From assembly GCF_026805545.1 (NCBI RefSeq), contig NZ_JAPRFR010000001.1, positions 248,001 to 312,000 on the forward strand: DNA of 64,000 bases. The letters are read 5' to 3'. Shown here in pieces: positions 25,464-36,526 of this stretch. Numbering within the stretch: the stretch's first letter is position 1; each line of letters begins with the position of its first letter. A program made the translations under genes and the position numbers. The notes under the pieces were generated by a model. That model searched no databases, was not told where the DNA came from, and worked only from the letters and a program-made list of their open reading frames with translations. The DNA comes from Aerococcus kribbianus (lineage in GTDB: Bacteria; Bacillota; Bacilli; Lactobacillales; Aerococcaceae).

Positions 25464-25483
25464 TTATCTCATTGCCAATAACA

Positions 25484-25996
25484 TTAGTATTTTAACAATG
25501 TAAAGACTTCATATTCAGAAATTTTTTCGCGGGCAGCAAACTCTTCTAGTTCGATTAAGAAGGCAGCTCCCACCACTTCAGCGCCGAATGATTCGACTAA
25601 ATCAATGGTTGCTTTGATGGTACCTCCAGTAGCTAATAAATCATCGACAATCAATACACGTTGGCCGGGTTTAATGGCATCCTTATGAATTTGTAAGGTA
25701 GATTTTCCATATTCTAAGCCATAATCAATTGTGGCGGTTTCTCTTGGTAACTTGCCTTTCTTACGGGCAGGAACAAAACCAACCTCTAAATCAAAGGCGA
25801 CAGGACAACCAACAATGAAGCCTCGTGCTTCTGGCCCAACAATAATATCAACTTCTTTTTGACGGGCAAATTCAGAAATTTCGCTAATAGCCGCTCTAAA
25901 TGCGGGTCCATCAGCCATCAAAGGAGTGATATCACGAAAAGTCACCCCTTCTTCAGGGAAGTTCTCCACCGCAGCAATATAATGTTCAAAATTCAT
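25484..25996 (-). CDS. apt: Adenine phosphoribosyltransferase
   Basis: Makes AMP from adenine and PRPP. The type I phosphoribosyltransferase signature [16 protein letters not shown] (about 119-134) is clear, as are FRDITPLM near the N-terminus and GPEARGF. 170 residues is the standard length. It begins 2 bases after the recJ stop, an arrangement common in Firmicutes (recJ-apt), and is the last gene of the rnz-SDR-recJ-apt group. Confidence 0.96.
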   Translation of the reverse strand: MNFEHYIAAVENFPEEGVTFRDITPLMADGPAFRAAISEISEFARQKEVDIIVGPEARGFIVGCPVAFDLEVGFVPARKKGKLPRETATIDYGLEYGKSTLQIHKDAIKPGQRVLIVDDLLATGGTIKATIDLVESFGAEVVGAAFLIELEEFAAREKISEYEVFTLLKY

Positions 25997-25998
25997 GA

Positions 25999-28317
25999 CT
26001 AATCCTCCTGAAAATAGTAATCTTTAATGTCTTTACTTTCATTATACAATAGAAAACGTTCAGCTTTCATCTGTGCCTGTAAATTTCTCCAAGTTTTACT
26101 GGCTTTTAAGTCTACTTTTTGTTCACTGCCTAGAACTCGACACTGACCATCTTGCCATTCGAGTAACTGTAATTCTGTCAAGAGCTGAATAATTACCTTG
26201 AAATGGAACAAGGACAAGTTAAGATACTTGGCCACGCCCGCCTCGGCACCTTTAAGCGGAATATTGGGATGTTGACTGAGGTAGCGATAAACTTTGGCAA
26301 AATTAGCCTTACTAGGATAACCATGCAGGTAGGCCTGATCTTTAGAATAGGCGAACAAGTATAGATTATTGATGTCTTGCTGATTAATGAATATCTTAAC
26401 AGCATCGTAGTCCTGAATGCAGTCAAATATCACCAATTTATCCTTGCCTAACTTAGGCAAATTGGTCATATCTCTGGCCAATACTGCCTGCGAGGATTCA
26501 GGTAAGTCATCTTGATAGGCTTGGGCAAATTTCTCTGCTTGAAATAGGTAAATAGCATTTTTGACCTTGAACACTTCTTGTCGAGATTGGGCCCGGCGAA
26601 AATCAAAAACAGATGCCTGCTTTTGAGCGATATCAACCACTAAGGCTTGTGGTGTATCAAGGCCGTTCCAATGATTAATGGTTAATTCTACTACCATATC
26701 TAGTTTTTGATCAGGATCGATAGCTTCAGCCCAGTCACCCTTTTTAAAACCTATTGCTGGTAAGGTTCCTTTTGTGCCTTCTTTGACACTTAATTTTAGC
26801 GTGTTCTTATCCTTCCCTAATTGTTGGACTTGTTTCAACTCCACATCTTTGAGTAAGAAACGTGGCTTTGGATTATCCGTACCAAAAGGTGCCAAACGTT
26901 TTAACTCATGAATGGTATTAAGGCTAACATCACTAGGCGTAATTGTTTGAGCAATATTAAGTGTCGCTTTTTCAAGGATATCTTTTTCTTGCTCCTTAGC
27001 TAATTCTTCTAAGCGTTCCTTCCAGTTGGGATAATCGGCCAAGCTAATGGTCATACCCGCTGCCATCTCATGCCCCCCAAAAGCTTGGGCATATTCCTTC
27101 GCCCCTCTTAGCAGCTGGAAAATATCCAAACCTGGCACAGACCGAGCAGATCCTTTTAAAACGTGATTGTCACTGTCTTGAGCTAAAAGTATGGTTGGAC
27201 GTTGGTATTTTTCAACTACCCGGCTAGCTACTATTCCTAGTACCCCTTGATGCCAGTTTTCTTGCGCCAAAATAATAATAGCCGGCAAGTAATCGAGACT
27301 AGTTAATTTTTGATCCACTTCTTCGGCCATGTCAGCAACAACTTCTTTACGCTTAGAATTAGTATCTTCCACCAATTCTAGACGATCAGCAATAAGATCA
27401 GGGTCAAAGGCAGTCAAAAGCTCCAAGCCTGGGCTAGGGTCTCCCATCCGTCCTAGAGCATTTAAGCGTGGACCGATGACAAAACCAATACTTTCTTCAT
27501 TAATGGTCCTAGGATCGATTCCTTCACGTTCATAAAATTCTTGCAAGCCTAAACGGTCCGTCTGTTGAAGTTGTTTAATCCCCATTTTTACTAATGAGCG
27601 ATTTTCATCCCGCAAACTCACCAAGTCAGCCACGGTTCCAATGGCCACTAGGTCTAAAAATTCACTAGGCAAATCTTCCATTAAAGCTTGCGCCAACTTA
27701 AAAGCGACGCCAACACCTGCTAAATCAGGAAATGGGTACTGTCCTTTAGGGTGGCGAGGATGGATAACAGCATAAGCATCAGGTAAGCTATCACCAATTT
27801 CATGGTGGTCAGTGACGATAACGTCAACACCTGCTGCCTGGGCATTAGCAATGGCTTCAAAGCCAGCTACCCCATTATCCACCGTAATAATGAGTTGGAT
27901 ACCTTGCTTAATATAGTAGTTATAAACTTGGGTATTAGGGCCATAGCCGTCCTCAAAACGATTCGGCAAATAATAAGTCACATTTGCCCCCATAGACTCT
28001 AGACACTCATAAAGTAAGCTAGTTGAGGTAATTCCGTCTGCATCATAATCCCCGTAAATCAAAATGGGCTCACTAACCATAATCGCCGCTTGGATACGGG
28101 CAATAGCTCTTTCCATATCATATAAGAGGAAGGGATCATGCAGTTTCGCTTGATCAGACATAAAGTCCTCAATTGTCTTTTGAGAGTGGTAACCATTGGC
28201 TTTCAATACTGACAACAACAATGAAGGTAAGCCCGTCTCTTCTGCTAATTGATCAAGCTGATTCTGATCTTGGTCGGACAAATTTGCCATTTGCCAATTA
28301 TATCTAGAGTTAAACAT
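25999..28317 (-). CDS. recJ: Single-stranded-DNA exonuclease RecJ
   Basis: 5'-3' single-strand exonuclease in recombination and repair. The DHH phosphoesterase core is intact: [12 protein letters not shown] (motif I, about 98-109), [12 protein letters not shown] (motif II), VTDHHE (motif III, about 169-174) and HPRH, then DHHA1 with GGHEMAAGM. An OB-fold region follows, and the extra C-terminal domain (about 570-772) is typical of Firmicute RecJ. 772 residues. GGAC precedes the ATG at 28315-28317. Upstream neighbour is an SDR gene, downstream apt. Confidence 0.94.
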   Translation of the reverse strand: MFNSRYNWQMANLSDQDQNQLDQLAEETGLPSLLLSVLKANGYHSQKTIEDFMSDQAKLHDPFLLYDMERAIARIQAAIMVSEPILIYGDYDADGITSTSLLYECLESMGANVTYYLPNRFEDGYGPNTQVYNYYIKQGIQLIITVDNGVAGFEAIANAQAAGVDVIVTDHHEIGDSLPDAYAVIHPRHPKGQYPFPDLAGVGVAFKLAQALMEDLPSEFLDLVAIGTVADLVSLRDENRSLVKMGIKQLQQTDRLGLQEFYEREGIDPRTINEESIGFVIGPRLNALGRMGDPSPGLELLTAFDPDLIADRLELVEDTNSKRKEVVADMAEEVDQKLTSLDYLPAIIILAQENWHQGVLGIVASRVVEKYQRPTILLAQDSDNHVLKGSARSVPGLDIFQLLRGAKEYAQAFGGHEMAAGMTISLADYPNWKERLEELAKEQEKDILEKATLNIAQTITPSDVSLNTIHELKRLAPFGTDNPKPRFLLKDVELKQVQQLGKDKNTLKLSVKEGTKGTLPAIGFKKGDWAEAIDPDQKLDMVVELTINHWNGLDTPQALVVDIAQKQASVFDFRRAQSRQEVFKVKNAIYLFQAEKFAQAYQDDLPESSQAVLARDMTNLPKLGKDKLVIFDCIQDYDAVKIFINQQDINNLYLFAYSKDQAYLHGYPSKANFAKVYRYLSQHPNIPLKGAEAGVAKYLNLSLFHFKVIIQLLTELQLLEWQDGQCRVLGSEQKVDLKASKTWRNLQAQMKAERFLLYNESKDIKDYYFQED

Positions 28318-28381
28318 TACTTGTCCTTTCCATTGTCTCTCATATAAGTGGGTCTTGAAACTAATCTATCAACCCTGAAGC

Positions 28382-29176
28382 TTATCTAAATTCACCCATT
28401 TGATAAGCATAGTGAATAATACGAGCGGATATTTCGGGGAAAGCATGACTAAAACGAGCTAAAATATCATAGTAAAATGGGACAGTTACTTCTGTCTTAT
28501 TCTTTTTGATTGCTTTTTCCATCCTTACAGCTACTTTTTCAGGAGTCGTTGAAAAAGCCTTTACCTTGTCAAAATAATCACCATCTGCATCCGCAACAGT
28601 AAAGAAATTAGTGTCAGTAGGACCAGGTAGAACACAGGTTACATTAACCGGAGTCTCCCATAAATCTTGACTCATTCCTTTAGCAAAGGCATATATTCCA
28701 GCTTTTGAAGCCGCATAAACGGCTGTACTAGGCGTATAAATTTTCCCGGCAATAGAGCTCACTATGGCTATGTTGGCTTGATCTAAGTCTTGATCCAACA
28801 TGATTAAGGCCATTTCCTTGCACAATAACATGGTCGCCATTAAATTAACCTTAACTATTTGGAACATATTCGCAGTGTCATGGGTTTGAATAGGGGTAAA
28901 CAATCCAAAACCAGCACAAGCAACAAATTCTTCAATAATACCAATTTCTTGGTGGAAACCGACAAAGTCACCGATATCCGCTAGATTATTCAAATCACAA
29001 AGCAAAGTCTCTACCCGATTTGCGCCTGCTTGTAAGCAACGTGACTTGGTTTCAGACAAACGTGCTTCATTACGTCCAGAAAGAATTAAATTTTTGCCTT
29101 CTCTAGCTTTCCTTAAGGCATAAGCCTGACCAATACCACTAGAGGCACCGGTTATTGATAGCCATGTTTCTGTCAT
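28382..29176 (-). CDS. Short-chain dehydrogenase/reductase
   Basis: NAD(P)-dependent oxidoreductase of the classical SDR type, about 264 residues. The cofactor motif TGASSGIG is at about 9-16, CAGFG takes the place of NNAG (about 86-90), and the catalytic triad appears as Ser in IVSSIAG and YAASK (about 154-158). Substrate unknown; the group is often annotated DltE-like or YqjQ-like because of its position between rnz and recJ, which is conserved in Lactobacillales. AGGTG lies 6 bases before the ATG at 29174-29176, preferred over the GTG at 29185. Confidence 0.85.
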   Translation of the reverse strand: MTETWLSITGASSGIGQAYALRKAREGKNLILSGRNEARLSETKSRCLQAGANRVETLLCDLNNLADIGDFVGFHQEIGIIEEFVACAGFGLFTPIQTHDTANMFQIVKVNLMATMLLCKEMALIMLDQDLDQANIAIVSSIAGKIYTPSTAVYAASKAGIYAFAKGMSQDLWETPVNVTCVLPGPTDTNFFTVADADGDYFDKVKAFSTTPEKVAVRMEKAIKKNKTEVTVPFYYDILARFSHAFPEISARIIHYAYQMGEFR

Positions 29177-29185
29177 CTTTATCAC

Positions 29186-30106
29186 CTACTCAATTATATA
29201 TTCATCAAAATCATGGACTAATTGGGAATTAGGGAAGATTAATTGGGCATCTTTTTGTAATTGTTTTGCCTTCTTGCCGACATAACGGGCAGAAATATGG
29301 GTTAAGAAAACTTGTTTAGCACCAGCGGCTTGGGCGACTTGGGCAGCTTGGGCAGCTGTAGAGTGGCCGTAACGTCGCGCCATTTCCTCTTCTCCTGCTT
29401 CAAAAGTAGCTTCATGAACTAGGGCATGGGCATCTCTAGCCAAGTCGATTGCTTGGGAGCAGTAACGAGTATCCCCTAAGATGGTCACAATCTTCCCTTC
29501 TTTATCAGGTCCGATAAAATCTTTGCCATCTAAGATGCGTCCGTCTGCTAATTCAACACTTTGGCCATTCTTCAATTGGCCTAACATAGGACCCTTAGGT
29601 ACACCTGCAGCTAAGGCCTTATCAACCAATAGTTGGCCAGGCTGGTCAGCTTCTTCGATCCGAAAACCATAACATGGTATGACATGTTGTAAGGTCTTAT
29701 AGGTCACCTTAAATTGTTTGTTTTCAACAGCAATCCCTTCTTGGTCGAGTTCAATAATTGATAAGGGGTAAGCTAAACGAGTGCCTGTGACGGATAAACA
29801 GGTTTCAATATAACGTTTGATTCCTTTGGGGCCATAGACAGTGAGTTCATCTTCTCCACCTTGGAAGTTGCGTGAACTCAAGAAACCTGGCAAGCCAAAA
29901 ATGTGATCACCATGCAAATGACTGATAAAAATTTTACTGACTTTACGCGGTTTTAATGTTGTTCTTAATATTTGCTGCTGGGTGGCTTCACCACAATCAA
30001 ACATCCACATTTCATTATTTTCATCTAATAATTTTAACATAATGCTAGTGACATTACGTGGTTTGCTTGGTACACCAGCACCTGTTCCTAAAAAATGTAA
30101 TTTCAT
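29186..30106 (-). CDS. rnz: Ribonuclease Z
   Basis: Endonuclease that removes the 3' trailer of tRNA precursors. Metallo-beta-lactamase fold with the zinc motif SHLHGDHIFG (His63, His65, Asp67, His68), GDTRYC and a C-terminal HISARY histidine; the exosite-like insertion GFRIEEADQPGQLLVD is present. 306 residues, long enough to be the bacterial RNase Z with the full flexible arm. It begins a run of four tightly spaced minus-strand genes with the SDR, recJ and apt. Confidence 0.95.
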   Translation of the reverse strand: MKLHFLGTGAGVPSKPRNVTSIMLKLLDENNEMWMFDCGEATQQQILRTTLKPRKVSKIFISHLHGDHIFGLPGFLSSRNFQGGEDELTVYGPKGIKRYIETCLSVTGTRLAYPLSIIELDQEGIAVENKQFKVTYKTLQHVIPCYGFRIEEADQPGQLLVDKALAAGVPKGPMLGQLKNGQSVELADGRILDGKDFIGPDKEGKIVTILGDTRYCSQAIDLARDAHALVHEATFEAGEEEMARRYGHSTAAQAAQVAQAAGAKQVFLTHISARYVGKKAKQLQKDAQLIFPNSQLVHDFDEYIIE

Positions 30107-30130
30107 GTGCTTGTTCCTTACTATTTTTCA

Positions 30131-30170
30131 CCAAAAGGAAAGCGAGCCAAATGCTCTAGCTCGCCTTCCA
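30131..30170 (-). terminator. Terminator of obgE
   Basis: On the minus strand GGAAGGCGAGC (30159-30169) pairs with GCTCGCTTTCC (30137-30147, one mismatch) and is followed by TTTTGG. Confidence 0.8.
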
Positions 30171-30218
30171 CTAACATTCTCTTACTATGGGCTTAGTTAC
30201 TTCACTAATTGTCAATAA

Positions 30219-31538
30219 CTAAAGCTTAAACTCAAATTCATAATCTAGAATACGAACAATGTCGCCTTCTTGAGCCCCTTTTTCAGTTAGGGCCTGGTCA
30301 ACGCCCATGGCTTTCAACTGACGAGCAAAGCGTAAGGCTGACTCATCATACTCAAGATTGGCCATTTTAAACATTTTTTCAATCTTCTTACCTGATAAGA
30401 CAAAGGTCCCATCAGCTTCTCGGTTGAGATAGAAGTCCGCTTCCTCTTCCGGTAATTCGTAAATGACTTCTTGACTTTGGCTAGGAGCTTCAGCCTGCAA
30501 GCGTTCTTCTTCTTGGGCAATTAAAACTGCTGTCTTTTCCATTAGTTTATCTAGGCCTTGCTTAGTATAGGCAGATATAGGGTAGATTTCTGGCACTTCC
30601 ATGTTTGGATAGTGGTCAGCAAAATGTCGACGCAATTTATCGCTAAATTCCTCAATATATAACTCTGCTTCGGGAATATCCATCTTGTTAGCAACAATAA
30701 TAGTTGGCCGGTACAATAGGTTTTCATCATAGGCCATTAGTTCTTCATTAATTTTTAGATAATCTTCAAAAGGATCACGATTCTCGAATCCTCCCATATC
30801 AATAACATGCAAGATGACCTTGGTTCGCTCCACATGGCGTAAAAATTGGAAACCTAAACCTACCCCAGTGGCTGCTCCCTCGATTAAGCCAGGCAGGTCA
30901 GCCAGAACAAAGGAAGAATGTTCCCGGGTATCTACTACCCCCAGATTAGGGGTAATTGTAGTGAAGTGATAGTCACCGATTTTAGGTTGAGCAGCGGTTA
31001 CAATTGATAGCAGGGTTGATTTCCCTACCGATGGAAAACCAACCAGACCTGCGTCAGCAATTAATTTTAATTCTAGTTGCAAGGTCCGTTCTTGTCCAGG
31101 TTCTCCATTTTCAGCAATTTCAGGGGCAGGGTTACGGTGGGTAGCAAATTTAATGTTTCCACGGCCACCACGCCCCCCCTTAGCAACCACGACTTCATCA
31201 TCGGGGGTCACTAAATCTGCAATCAATTGTTGGGTATCGAAGTCTCTAACCACTGTTCCTGGGGGCACAGAAACCACTAAATCTTCTGCACCACGACCGT
31301 ACATTCCCTTGGGCATACCATTTTGTCCAGCTTTGGCCTTAAAATGGCGATTGTAACGGAAATCCATTAGCGTTCGTAAACCTTCATCAACCTTGAAGAT
31401 TATGGATCCTCCTTGACCACCGTCACCTCCAGCAGGACCGCCATCGGGACGATATTTTTCTCGTAAGAAGGCAACCATACCGTCGCCTCCTTTTCCAGCT
31501 TTTACCCATATTTTAGCGTAGTCAAAAAATGTTTGCAT
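30219..31538 (-). CDS. obgE: GTPase Obg
   Basis: Essential ribosome-assembly and stress GTPase. The glycine-rich Obg fold is at residues about 1-158 (many GGxGG motifs), the G domain follows with G1 GFPSVGKST (about 164-172), G3 DLPGLIEGA and G4 NKMD, and the C-terminal OCT domain (about 360-439) is present. The best start is the ATG at 31536-31538, 6 bases after GGAGG; the GTG just before it is too close. 439 residues. Single gene between its own terminator and glyS. Confidence 0.96.
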   Translation of the reverse strand: MQTFFDYAKIWVKAGKGGDGMVAFLREKYRPDGGPAGGDGGQGGSIIFKVDEGLRTLMDFRYNRHFKAKAGQNGMPKGMYGRGAEDLVVSVPPGTVVRDFDTQQLIADLVTPDDEVVVAKGGRGGRGNIKFATHRNPAPEIAENGEPGQERTLQLELKLIADAGLVGFPSVGKSTLLSIVTAAQPKIGDYHFTTITPNLGVVDTREHSSFVLADLPGLIEGAATGVGLGFQFLRHVERTKVILHVIDMGGFENRDPFEDYLKINEELMAYDENLLYRPTIIVANKMDIPEAELYIEEFSDKLRRHFADHYPNMEVPEIYPISAYTKQGLDKLMEKTAVLIAQEEERLQAEAPSQSQEVIYELPEEEADFYLNREADGTFVLSGKKIEKMFKMANLEYDESALRFARQLKAMGVDQALTEKGAQEGDIVRILDYEFEFKL

Positions 31539-31568
31539 CACTGCCCTCCTTTCTTAAAATCTGCTTGC

Positions 31569-33653
31569 TTATTTAATTTGCAAACGATTTGTATCTCCTA
31601 AACGACGTACAAAATGAGCCAGTTGGGCCAATAGTGCTAAACGGTTGTTACGCACCGCTTGATCATCAGTAAAGACCATATTATGGTCAAAGAAATTTGC
31701 AATTTCAGACGTCAATTCTGCTAATTGATCATAATTTTCTTGAGCATTTACTGGTTCTTGTAATTGGTTGACTGCATTGTAGAGGTTTTTTTCACTATCT
31801 GATGATAACACATCTGGATCAACTTTTGCATCTGTTAGCCCTAGTTCTAAAGCTTTGACACGTAAGTTTAATACTCGGTTCCAGGCTTCGATAATAGACC
31901 GGTAATCCGCAGTTTCAGCAGCTTTAGTTAAAACTTGACTCGCTGCATACTTATCATTGATATCTTTGGCATCAGAAGCAAGAACAGCGTCAATAATATC
32001 ATAATGGATATTATCCCCTTGTAGCACTTGCTTCAACCGATCATTTACGAAAGACAAGATTTCATTGCTTAATTGGTCACGATCCGCTAAAGGTGAATAG
32101 ACTTTGGCCAAGATAGCCTGCAAGTCTGTTTCCCAATCAAATGGGAGTTGGTAGGCTTTTAATATAGATACAATACCAATCATTTGACGACGTAAAGCAA
32201 ATGGGTCATTGGACCCTGATGGGATACGGTTAATATTGAAAAAGGAAATAACAGTATCTAATTTATCCGCCACCGCAAATAAAATTCCCAAGGCGGATTC
32301 TGGTAAATCAGAAGCTTGGCCACTTGGTAAATAGTGCTCACGAATAGCTTGGGCTACCTCTTTGTCCTCACCAGCTGCAAGGGCATATTTCTCACCCATA
32401 ATTCCTTGTAATTCGGAAAACTCATCAACAATCCCTGTTACTAGATCAAATTTATAAATTTCAGCTGTACGCTTAATTTTAGCTTGAGCTTGACTTAACT
32501 GGCTAAAAATTTTGGTGTTTTGCCACTGAGTATAAAGGTATGAAGCAATCGCACCCGTGCGTTGCATCTTTTCCGCCAGACTTCCAATTTCTGAATGGAA
32601 AGTGACTTTTTCGAGTTTCTTAGCATAGTCATCAATGTCAAGCTTTTTGTCTTCATTGACAAAGAACCAGGCATCTTCTAAACGAGCAGTTAATACCTTT
32701 TGATTACCCAAGCGCACTGCGTCTAAATGCTTGTCATTACCATTACGTACAGAGATGAATTTAGCTTGGAGGTCACCAGCTTGATTGCTAACATAGAAGT
32801 AACGTTGGTGGTTTTTCATTGAAGTAATTAAAACATCATCAGGAAGCTCTAAGTACTTAGGATCAAAGTCACCCAAGAAAGCAGTAGGATACTCAACGAT
32901 TTGAGTAACTTCTTCTAATAAGTCAGCATCTAAATCAATCTTATAGTCATGTTGGTTGGCAAGATCTTTAATTTGTTGAGCAATCAATTCTTTGCGTTGG
33001 TCTTGGTCCACTAAAACATGAGCCTCTTCAAGAGCAGAAACATAGTCATTGGCGTGGTTTAAATTAACTGCTTTATTGGCCAAATAACGATGACCACGAC
33101 TCTCACGGCCCACTGGTATAGACAAGAAGTCAAATGGAATCACCTGATCATTAAATAGAGAAACAAACCAATGAATAGGACGAATAAACTTAAAGTGGTG
33201 GTCGCCCCAATGCATAGACACCGGGAAGGTCATTTTCTCGATTACATGATAAAGCTCACCTAAGACTAGCTCACTGGCTTGGCCAGGAGTATGGACCTTG
33301 ATATGGGCATATGGTTCTCCCTTAACCTCAGCAAAATATATATCATCTACTGATGCCCCTTGGCCCCGAGCGAAACCTTGGGCAGCCTTGGTCCAATTTC
33401 CTTGATCATCTTGGGCAATGCGTTGGGCAGGACCCTTAGCGATTTGAGAGAGGTCACTTTGTTTTCCAGCTAGACCATTTACCTTAACCGCTAAACGTCG
33501 CGGTGTCGCATAAGTCGTTATAGTGTCATAATCCAGACGCTTGTCTGCAAGAAAATTTGCCACTAAGTTTTTAAGTTGTTGGCTAGCTGGTCGTACATAT
33601 TGAGCCGGAACTTCTTCTAACCCAATTTCAAAAAGATATGTATTTTCAGACAT
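31569..33653 (-). CDS. glyS: Glycyl-tRNA synthetase beta subunit
   Basis: Tetrameric alpha2beta2 glycyl-tRNA synthetase, large subunit that binds tRNA; 694 residues, the usual length (about 690). The N-terminal LFEIGLEEVPA and ATPRRLAV motifs, the HD-like core and the C-terminal FFDHNMVFTDDQAVRNNRLALL (anticodon-binding domain) are typical. Its ATG overlaps the glyQ stop by one base, giving coupled, equimolar translation. Controlled by the glycine T-box upstream of glyQ. Confidence 0.96.
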   Translation of the reverse strand: MSENTYLFEIGLEEVPAQYVRPASQQLKNLVANFLADKRLDYDTITTYATPRRLAVKVNGLAGKQSDLSQIAKGPAQRIAQDDQGNWTKAAQGFARGQGASVDDIYFAEVKGEPYAHIKVHTPGQASELVLGELYHVIEKMTFPVSMHWGDHHFKFIRPIHWFVSLFNDQVIPFDFLSIPVGRESRGHRYLANKAVNLNHANDYVSALEEAHVLVDQDQRKELIAQQIKDLANQHDYKIDLDADLLEEVTQIVEYPTAFLGDFDPKYLELPDDVLITSMKNHQRYFYVSNQAGDLQAKFISVRNGNDKHLDAVRLGNQKVLTARLEDAWFFVNEDKKLDIDDYAKKLEKVTFHSEIGSLAEKMQRTGAIASYLYTQWQNTKIFSQLSQAQAKIKRTAEIYKFDLVTGIVDEFSELQGIMGEKYALAAGEDKEVAQAIREHYLPSGQASDLPESALGILFAVADKLDTVISFFNINRIPSGSNDPFALRRQMIGIVSILKAYQLPFDWETDLQAILAKVYSPLADRDQLSNEILSFVNDRLKQVLQGDNIHYDIIDAVLASDAKDINDKYAASQVLTKAAETADYRSIIEAWNRVLNLRVKALELGLTDAKVDPDVLSSDSEKNLYNAVNQLQEPVNAQENYDQLAELTSEIANFFDHNMVFTDDQAVRNNRLALLAQLAHFVRRLGDTNRLQIK

Positions 33654-34567
33654 TATGCTTCCTCCTTCAATAAGGTTTGTGCGGTTTGACGATCCAGTAA
33701 AGGATAGCCCATTTCTTGGCGCTTTTGAACAAACATCTTAGCCACACGCCGGGCCATATTTCGGATTCGAGCCAAGTAAGCTGCGCGATCAGTCACAGAA
33801 ATTACCCCACGAGCATCCAAAAGATTAAAACTATGAGAACATTTCAAAATATAATCATAGGCAGGATGGACCAAACCATTGTCAATTTGTTTCAAAGCTT
33901 CGGCTTCATACTGGTTAAAGGCTGCTAAGAGCATGTCTGCATTTGATTTTTCAAAGGAGTAAACAGAGTGCTCATATTCTGGCTGGCTAAAGATTTCACC
34001 ATATTTTACGCCATTAACCCATTCCAAATCATAGACTGAATCAATATTTTGCAGATAAGACGCCAAGCGTTCAATTCCATATGTGAGCTCAGATGTTACC
34101 GGTGAGCAGTCTAAACCACCCACTTGTTGGAAATAAGTAAATTGGGTGATTTCCATTCCATCCAACCAGACTTCCCAACCTAAACCGGCACATCCCAAGG
34201 AAGGATTTTCCCAGTTATCTTCCACAAAACGAATATCATGGGCTAAGGGATCAATCCCTAATTCCTTAAGACTTTCGATATAAAGTTCTTGAATATTATC
34301 TGGATTTGGTTTCATTACGACTTGAAATTGGTGGTGTTGGTAGAGACGGTTAGGGTTATCACCATAACGACCATCGGCTGGACGTCGAGAAGGCTCAACA
34401 TAGCAAGCATTCCAAGGTTCTGGTCCAATCGCCCGTAAGAAAGTATAAGGAGACATCGTCCCTGCCCCTTTTTCCGTATCATAAGCATTTAAAACTAGGC
34501 AGCCTTGTTTGGCCCAAAATTGTTGTAAGGTCATTATCATATCCTGTAAGGTTTTTTTCGTGGTCAT
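33653..34567 (-). CDS. glyQ: Glycyl-tRNA synthetase alpha subunit
   Basis: Catalytic small subunit of the tetrameric glycyl-tRNA synthetase. Class II motifs are clear: [13 protein letters not shown] at the N-terminus, [34 protein letters not shown] (motif 2) and the glycine-binding [13 protein letters not shown]. 304 residues. AAAGGAG precedes the ATG. First gene after a T-box leader. Confidence 0.97.
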   Translation of the reverse strand: MTTKKTLQDMIMTLQQFWAKQGCLVLNAYDTEKGAGTMSPYTFLRAIGPEPWNACYVEPSRRPADGRYGDNPNRLYQHHQFQVVMKPNPDNIQELYIESLKELGIDPLAHDIRFVEDNWENPSLGCAGLGWEVWLDGMEITQFTYFQQVGGLDCSPVTSELTYGIERLASYLQNIDSVYDLEWVNGVKYGEIFSQPEYEHSVYSFEKSNADMLLAAFNQYEAEALKQIDNGLVHPAYDYILKCSHSFNLLDARGVISVTDRAAYLARIRNMARRVAKMFVQKRQEMGYPLLDRQTAQTLLKEEA

Positions 34568-34590
34568 TGTTTACACTCCTTTAAAAGATT

Positions 34591-34791
34591 AAAAGCCGTC
34601 CCTATGCCTATGAACTATCATAAGCATAGGGACGACTTTTACATCGCGGTTCCACCCTATTTCTAGATTGCTCTAGCCCTTTTTCTGTGCTCCGGTCTGC
34701 CTTCATTAGCAATTTTTATGACTGCTTTCACCCAACCAGTCTCGCTAGAAAAAAATTTACCAATTACTACTTACCATCTGTGCACTTATCA
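34591..34791 (-). promoter_or_regulatory. Glycine T-box leader of glyQS
   Basis: The T-box core AGGGTGGAACCGCG is read on the minus strand at 34645-34658. Upstream in the stem I region GAAGGCAGACC offers GGC (34699-34701), a Gly specifier codon. The terminator is a 13-pair stem (34595-34607 with 34624-34636, one wobble) followed by TTTT; its 5' arm would pair with the T-box region in the antiterminator. Uncharged tRNA-Gly should allow read-through to glyQS. Confidence 0.92.
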
Positions 34792-34797
34792 AGGAAT

Positions 34798-34826
34798 ACT
34801 ATACCGATTTTATCCCTTTTCGTCAA
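34798..34826 (-). promoter_or_regulatory. glyQS promoter inside the end of recO
   Basis: On the minus strand: -35 TTGACG (34821-34826), 17-base spacer, -10 TATAGT (34798-34803). The -35 lies within the last codons of recO. Confidence 0.75.
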
Positions 34827-35592
34827 GCGGATGATTTATTTTTTCTAATTGGTCAATAAAACGTCGACTCTTCAAATGAATCCCAACATATTCTTCATAG
34901 AGAGAGTCAATCGCTTGTCTAATAAAGGCCTTATTTTCTTGTGAAATACGAATTGAATGAATAGCTCCAATATCTATACCAGAAAAAAGGCGAATATAGT
35001 GGGCAGCACGAAGGTGCCAATGGAGGCGACGTTCATCACGGTAAAAATGACGCTGACAAAGTAAGCCTCCATATTGCATAGAATAATCAAATTGCCCTTG
35101 ATTTTGACCACAAACGACACAAGATTTTAAGTGGGGACTCACGCCAAACTTAGCTAAAATTTTAATTTCAAAAATATTAGTCATTATAACAGGATCAAGA
35201 CCTGCTTCCATCTTGTCGAGAATTTGGGCATAGAGGGCATATAAGTGAGTATCGACCTCACCATCTTCCATAGAGGCATCCAATAGGTGAGTCACATAAG
35301 TGGCATAGGCGACTCTTTCAATATCACTATGGATATGTTTGGGGTAATGGACTTGTCCATAGTCATTAAGAAAAGATAATCCGTTTTGGTTCAATTTACC
35401 CACAAAATCTGCTTGCAAAAAGGGAAAAGCAATCGCCCGCATGGCATGATTGTTACGATTGCCGTTGCGAACAAAAAACATCCGCTTACCATAATCTCGG
35501 GTAAAAATTTTAACCAATAAGTCATGATCGCGATGTTGTCTAGTAAACAAAACAATGCCGTTAAATTTTTGATAATAAGTGGTTTTTGCCAA
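34810..35592 (-). CDS. recO: DNA repair protein RecO
   Basis: Recombination mediator that loads RecA on SSB-coated DNA in the RecFOR pathway. N-terminal OB fold (residues 1-80), helical middle and a zinc-finger-like motif CVVCGQ ... CQRH (about 165-190). 260 residues is typical. It starts with TTG (GAGGG upstream), 16 bases after the era stop, and is the last gene of phoH-ybeY-dgkA-era-recO. No terminator separates it from the glyQS leader, so read-through may reach the T-box. Confidence 0.92.
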   Translation of the reverse strand: MAKTTYYQKFNGIVLFTRQHRDHDLLVKIFTRDYGKRMFFVRNGNRNNHAMRAIAFPFLQADFVGKLNQNGLSFLNDYGQVHYPKHIHSDIERVAYATYVTHLLDASMEDGEVDTHLYALYAQILDKMEAGLDPVIMTNIFEIKILAKFGVSPHLKSCVVCGQNQGQFDYSMQYGGLLCQRHFYRDERRLHWHLRAAHYIRLFSGIDIGAIHSIRISQENKAFIRQAIDSLYEEYVGIHLKSRRFIDQLEKINHPLDEKG

Positions 35593-35608
35593 GCAAATCC
35601 CTCATTTT

Positions 35609-36517
35609 TTAATAATCTTCACTACGATAGCCAAAGTTTTGTAAGGACCGGGAGTGGTCACGCCAATCTTTTTCAATTTTAACCCAAAGTTCTAGGTAAA
35701 CCTTGGATCCTAATAAGCGTTCAATCTCGCGGCGGGCACCAACGCCTATACTTTTAAGCATTTTGCCTCCCTTACCAATAATGATGCCCTTTTGGCTCTT
35801 ACGTTCTACTATAATGTTGGCATAAACATGGACCTTGTCGTGGTCATCTACCTGCATAGAGTCAATGGTCACAGCAATGGAGTGGGGAACTTCTTCGCGG
35901 GTCCGTAACAAAATTTGTTCGCGAATGAGTTCAGAAACTACAAAATATTCCGGATGGTCGGAAATTTGCTGACTAGGGTAATATTGTGGCCCTAAAGGCA
36001 TATGATCAGCAAGGTCAGCCACTAATTTGTTGACATTATTGCCTTGCAAGGCAGAAATCGGATAAATGGCTGTAAACAATTCTTGATTGGGTACAGTGGC
36101 CAAAAATTCAGCCAGTTCTTCAGGTGCCACTTGATCAATTTTATTGATTGCCAAATATTTGGGGGTTTGGTAGTGGCTAATTTTTTCCATGACAAATTTA
36201 TCGCCAGGTCCAATTGCTTCTGTCACGTTCACTAACATCACTATAGCTTCTACTTCATCAAGGGCTTGATAGGCTGACTTCACCATAAATTCACCCAATT
36301 CATGGTGGGGCTTATGAATTCCTGGTGTATCAATAAAGACAATTTGCATGTCATCAGTAGTATAGACCGCTTGGATTTTATTTCGGGTGGTTTGTGCTTT
36401 GTCCGACATAATGGCTACTTTTTGCCCTACGATTTGGTTAAGTAAGGTTGACTTCCCGACATTTGGCCGGCCTACAATAGCCACAAAACCAGATTTAAAT
36501 TCTTTGTTTTCTTCCAC
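35609..36517 (-). CDS. era: GTPase Era
   Basis: Ribosome-assembly GTPase that binds the 3' end of 16S rRNA. G1 GRPNVGKST (about 16-24), G3 DTPGIHKP, G4 NKID, and a C-terminal KH domain with IIVERKSQKGIIIGKGGKMLK (about 235-255). 302 residues. The start is GTG with AAGGAG 6 bases upstream. It lies in the conserved cell-cycle/ribosome operon 10 bases after dgkA. Confidence 0.97.
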   Translation of the reverse strand: MEENKEFKSGFVAIVGRPNVGKSTLLNQIVGQKVAIMSDKAQTTRNKIQAVYTTDDMQIVFIDTPGIHKPHHELGEFMVKSAYQALDEVEAIVMLVNVTEAIGPGDKFVMEKISHYQTPKYLAINKIDQVAPEELAEFLATVPNQELFTAIYPISALQGNNVNKLVADLADHMPLGPQYYPSQQISDHPEYFVVSELIREQILLRTREEVPHSIAVTIDSMQVDDHDKVHVYANIIVERKSQKGIIIGKGGKMLKSIGVGARREIERLLGSKVYLELWVKIEKDWRDHSRSLQNFGYRSEDY

Positions 36518-36526
36518 ATTGTCTCC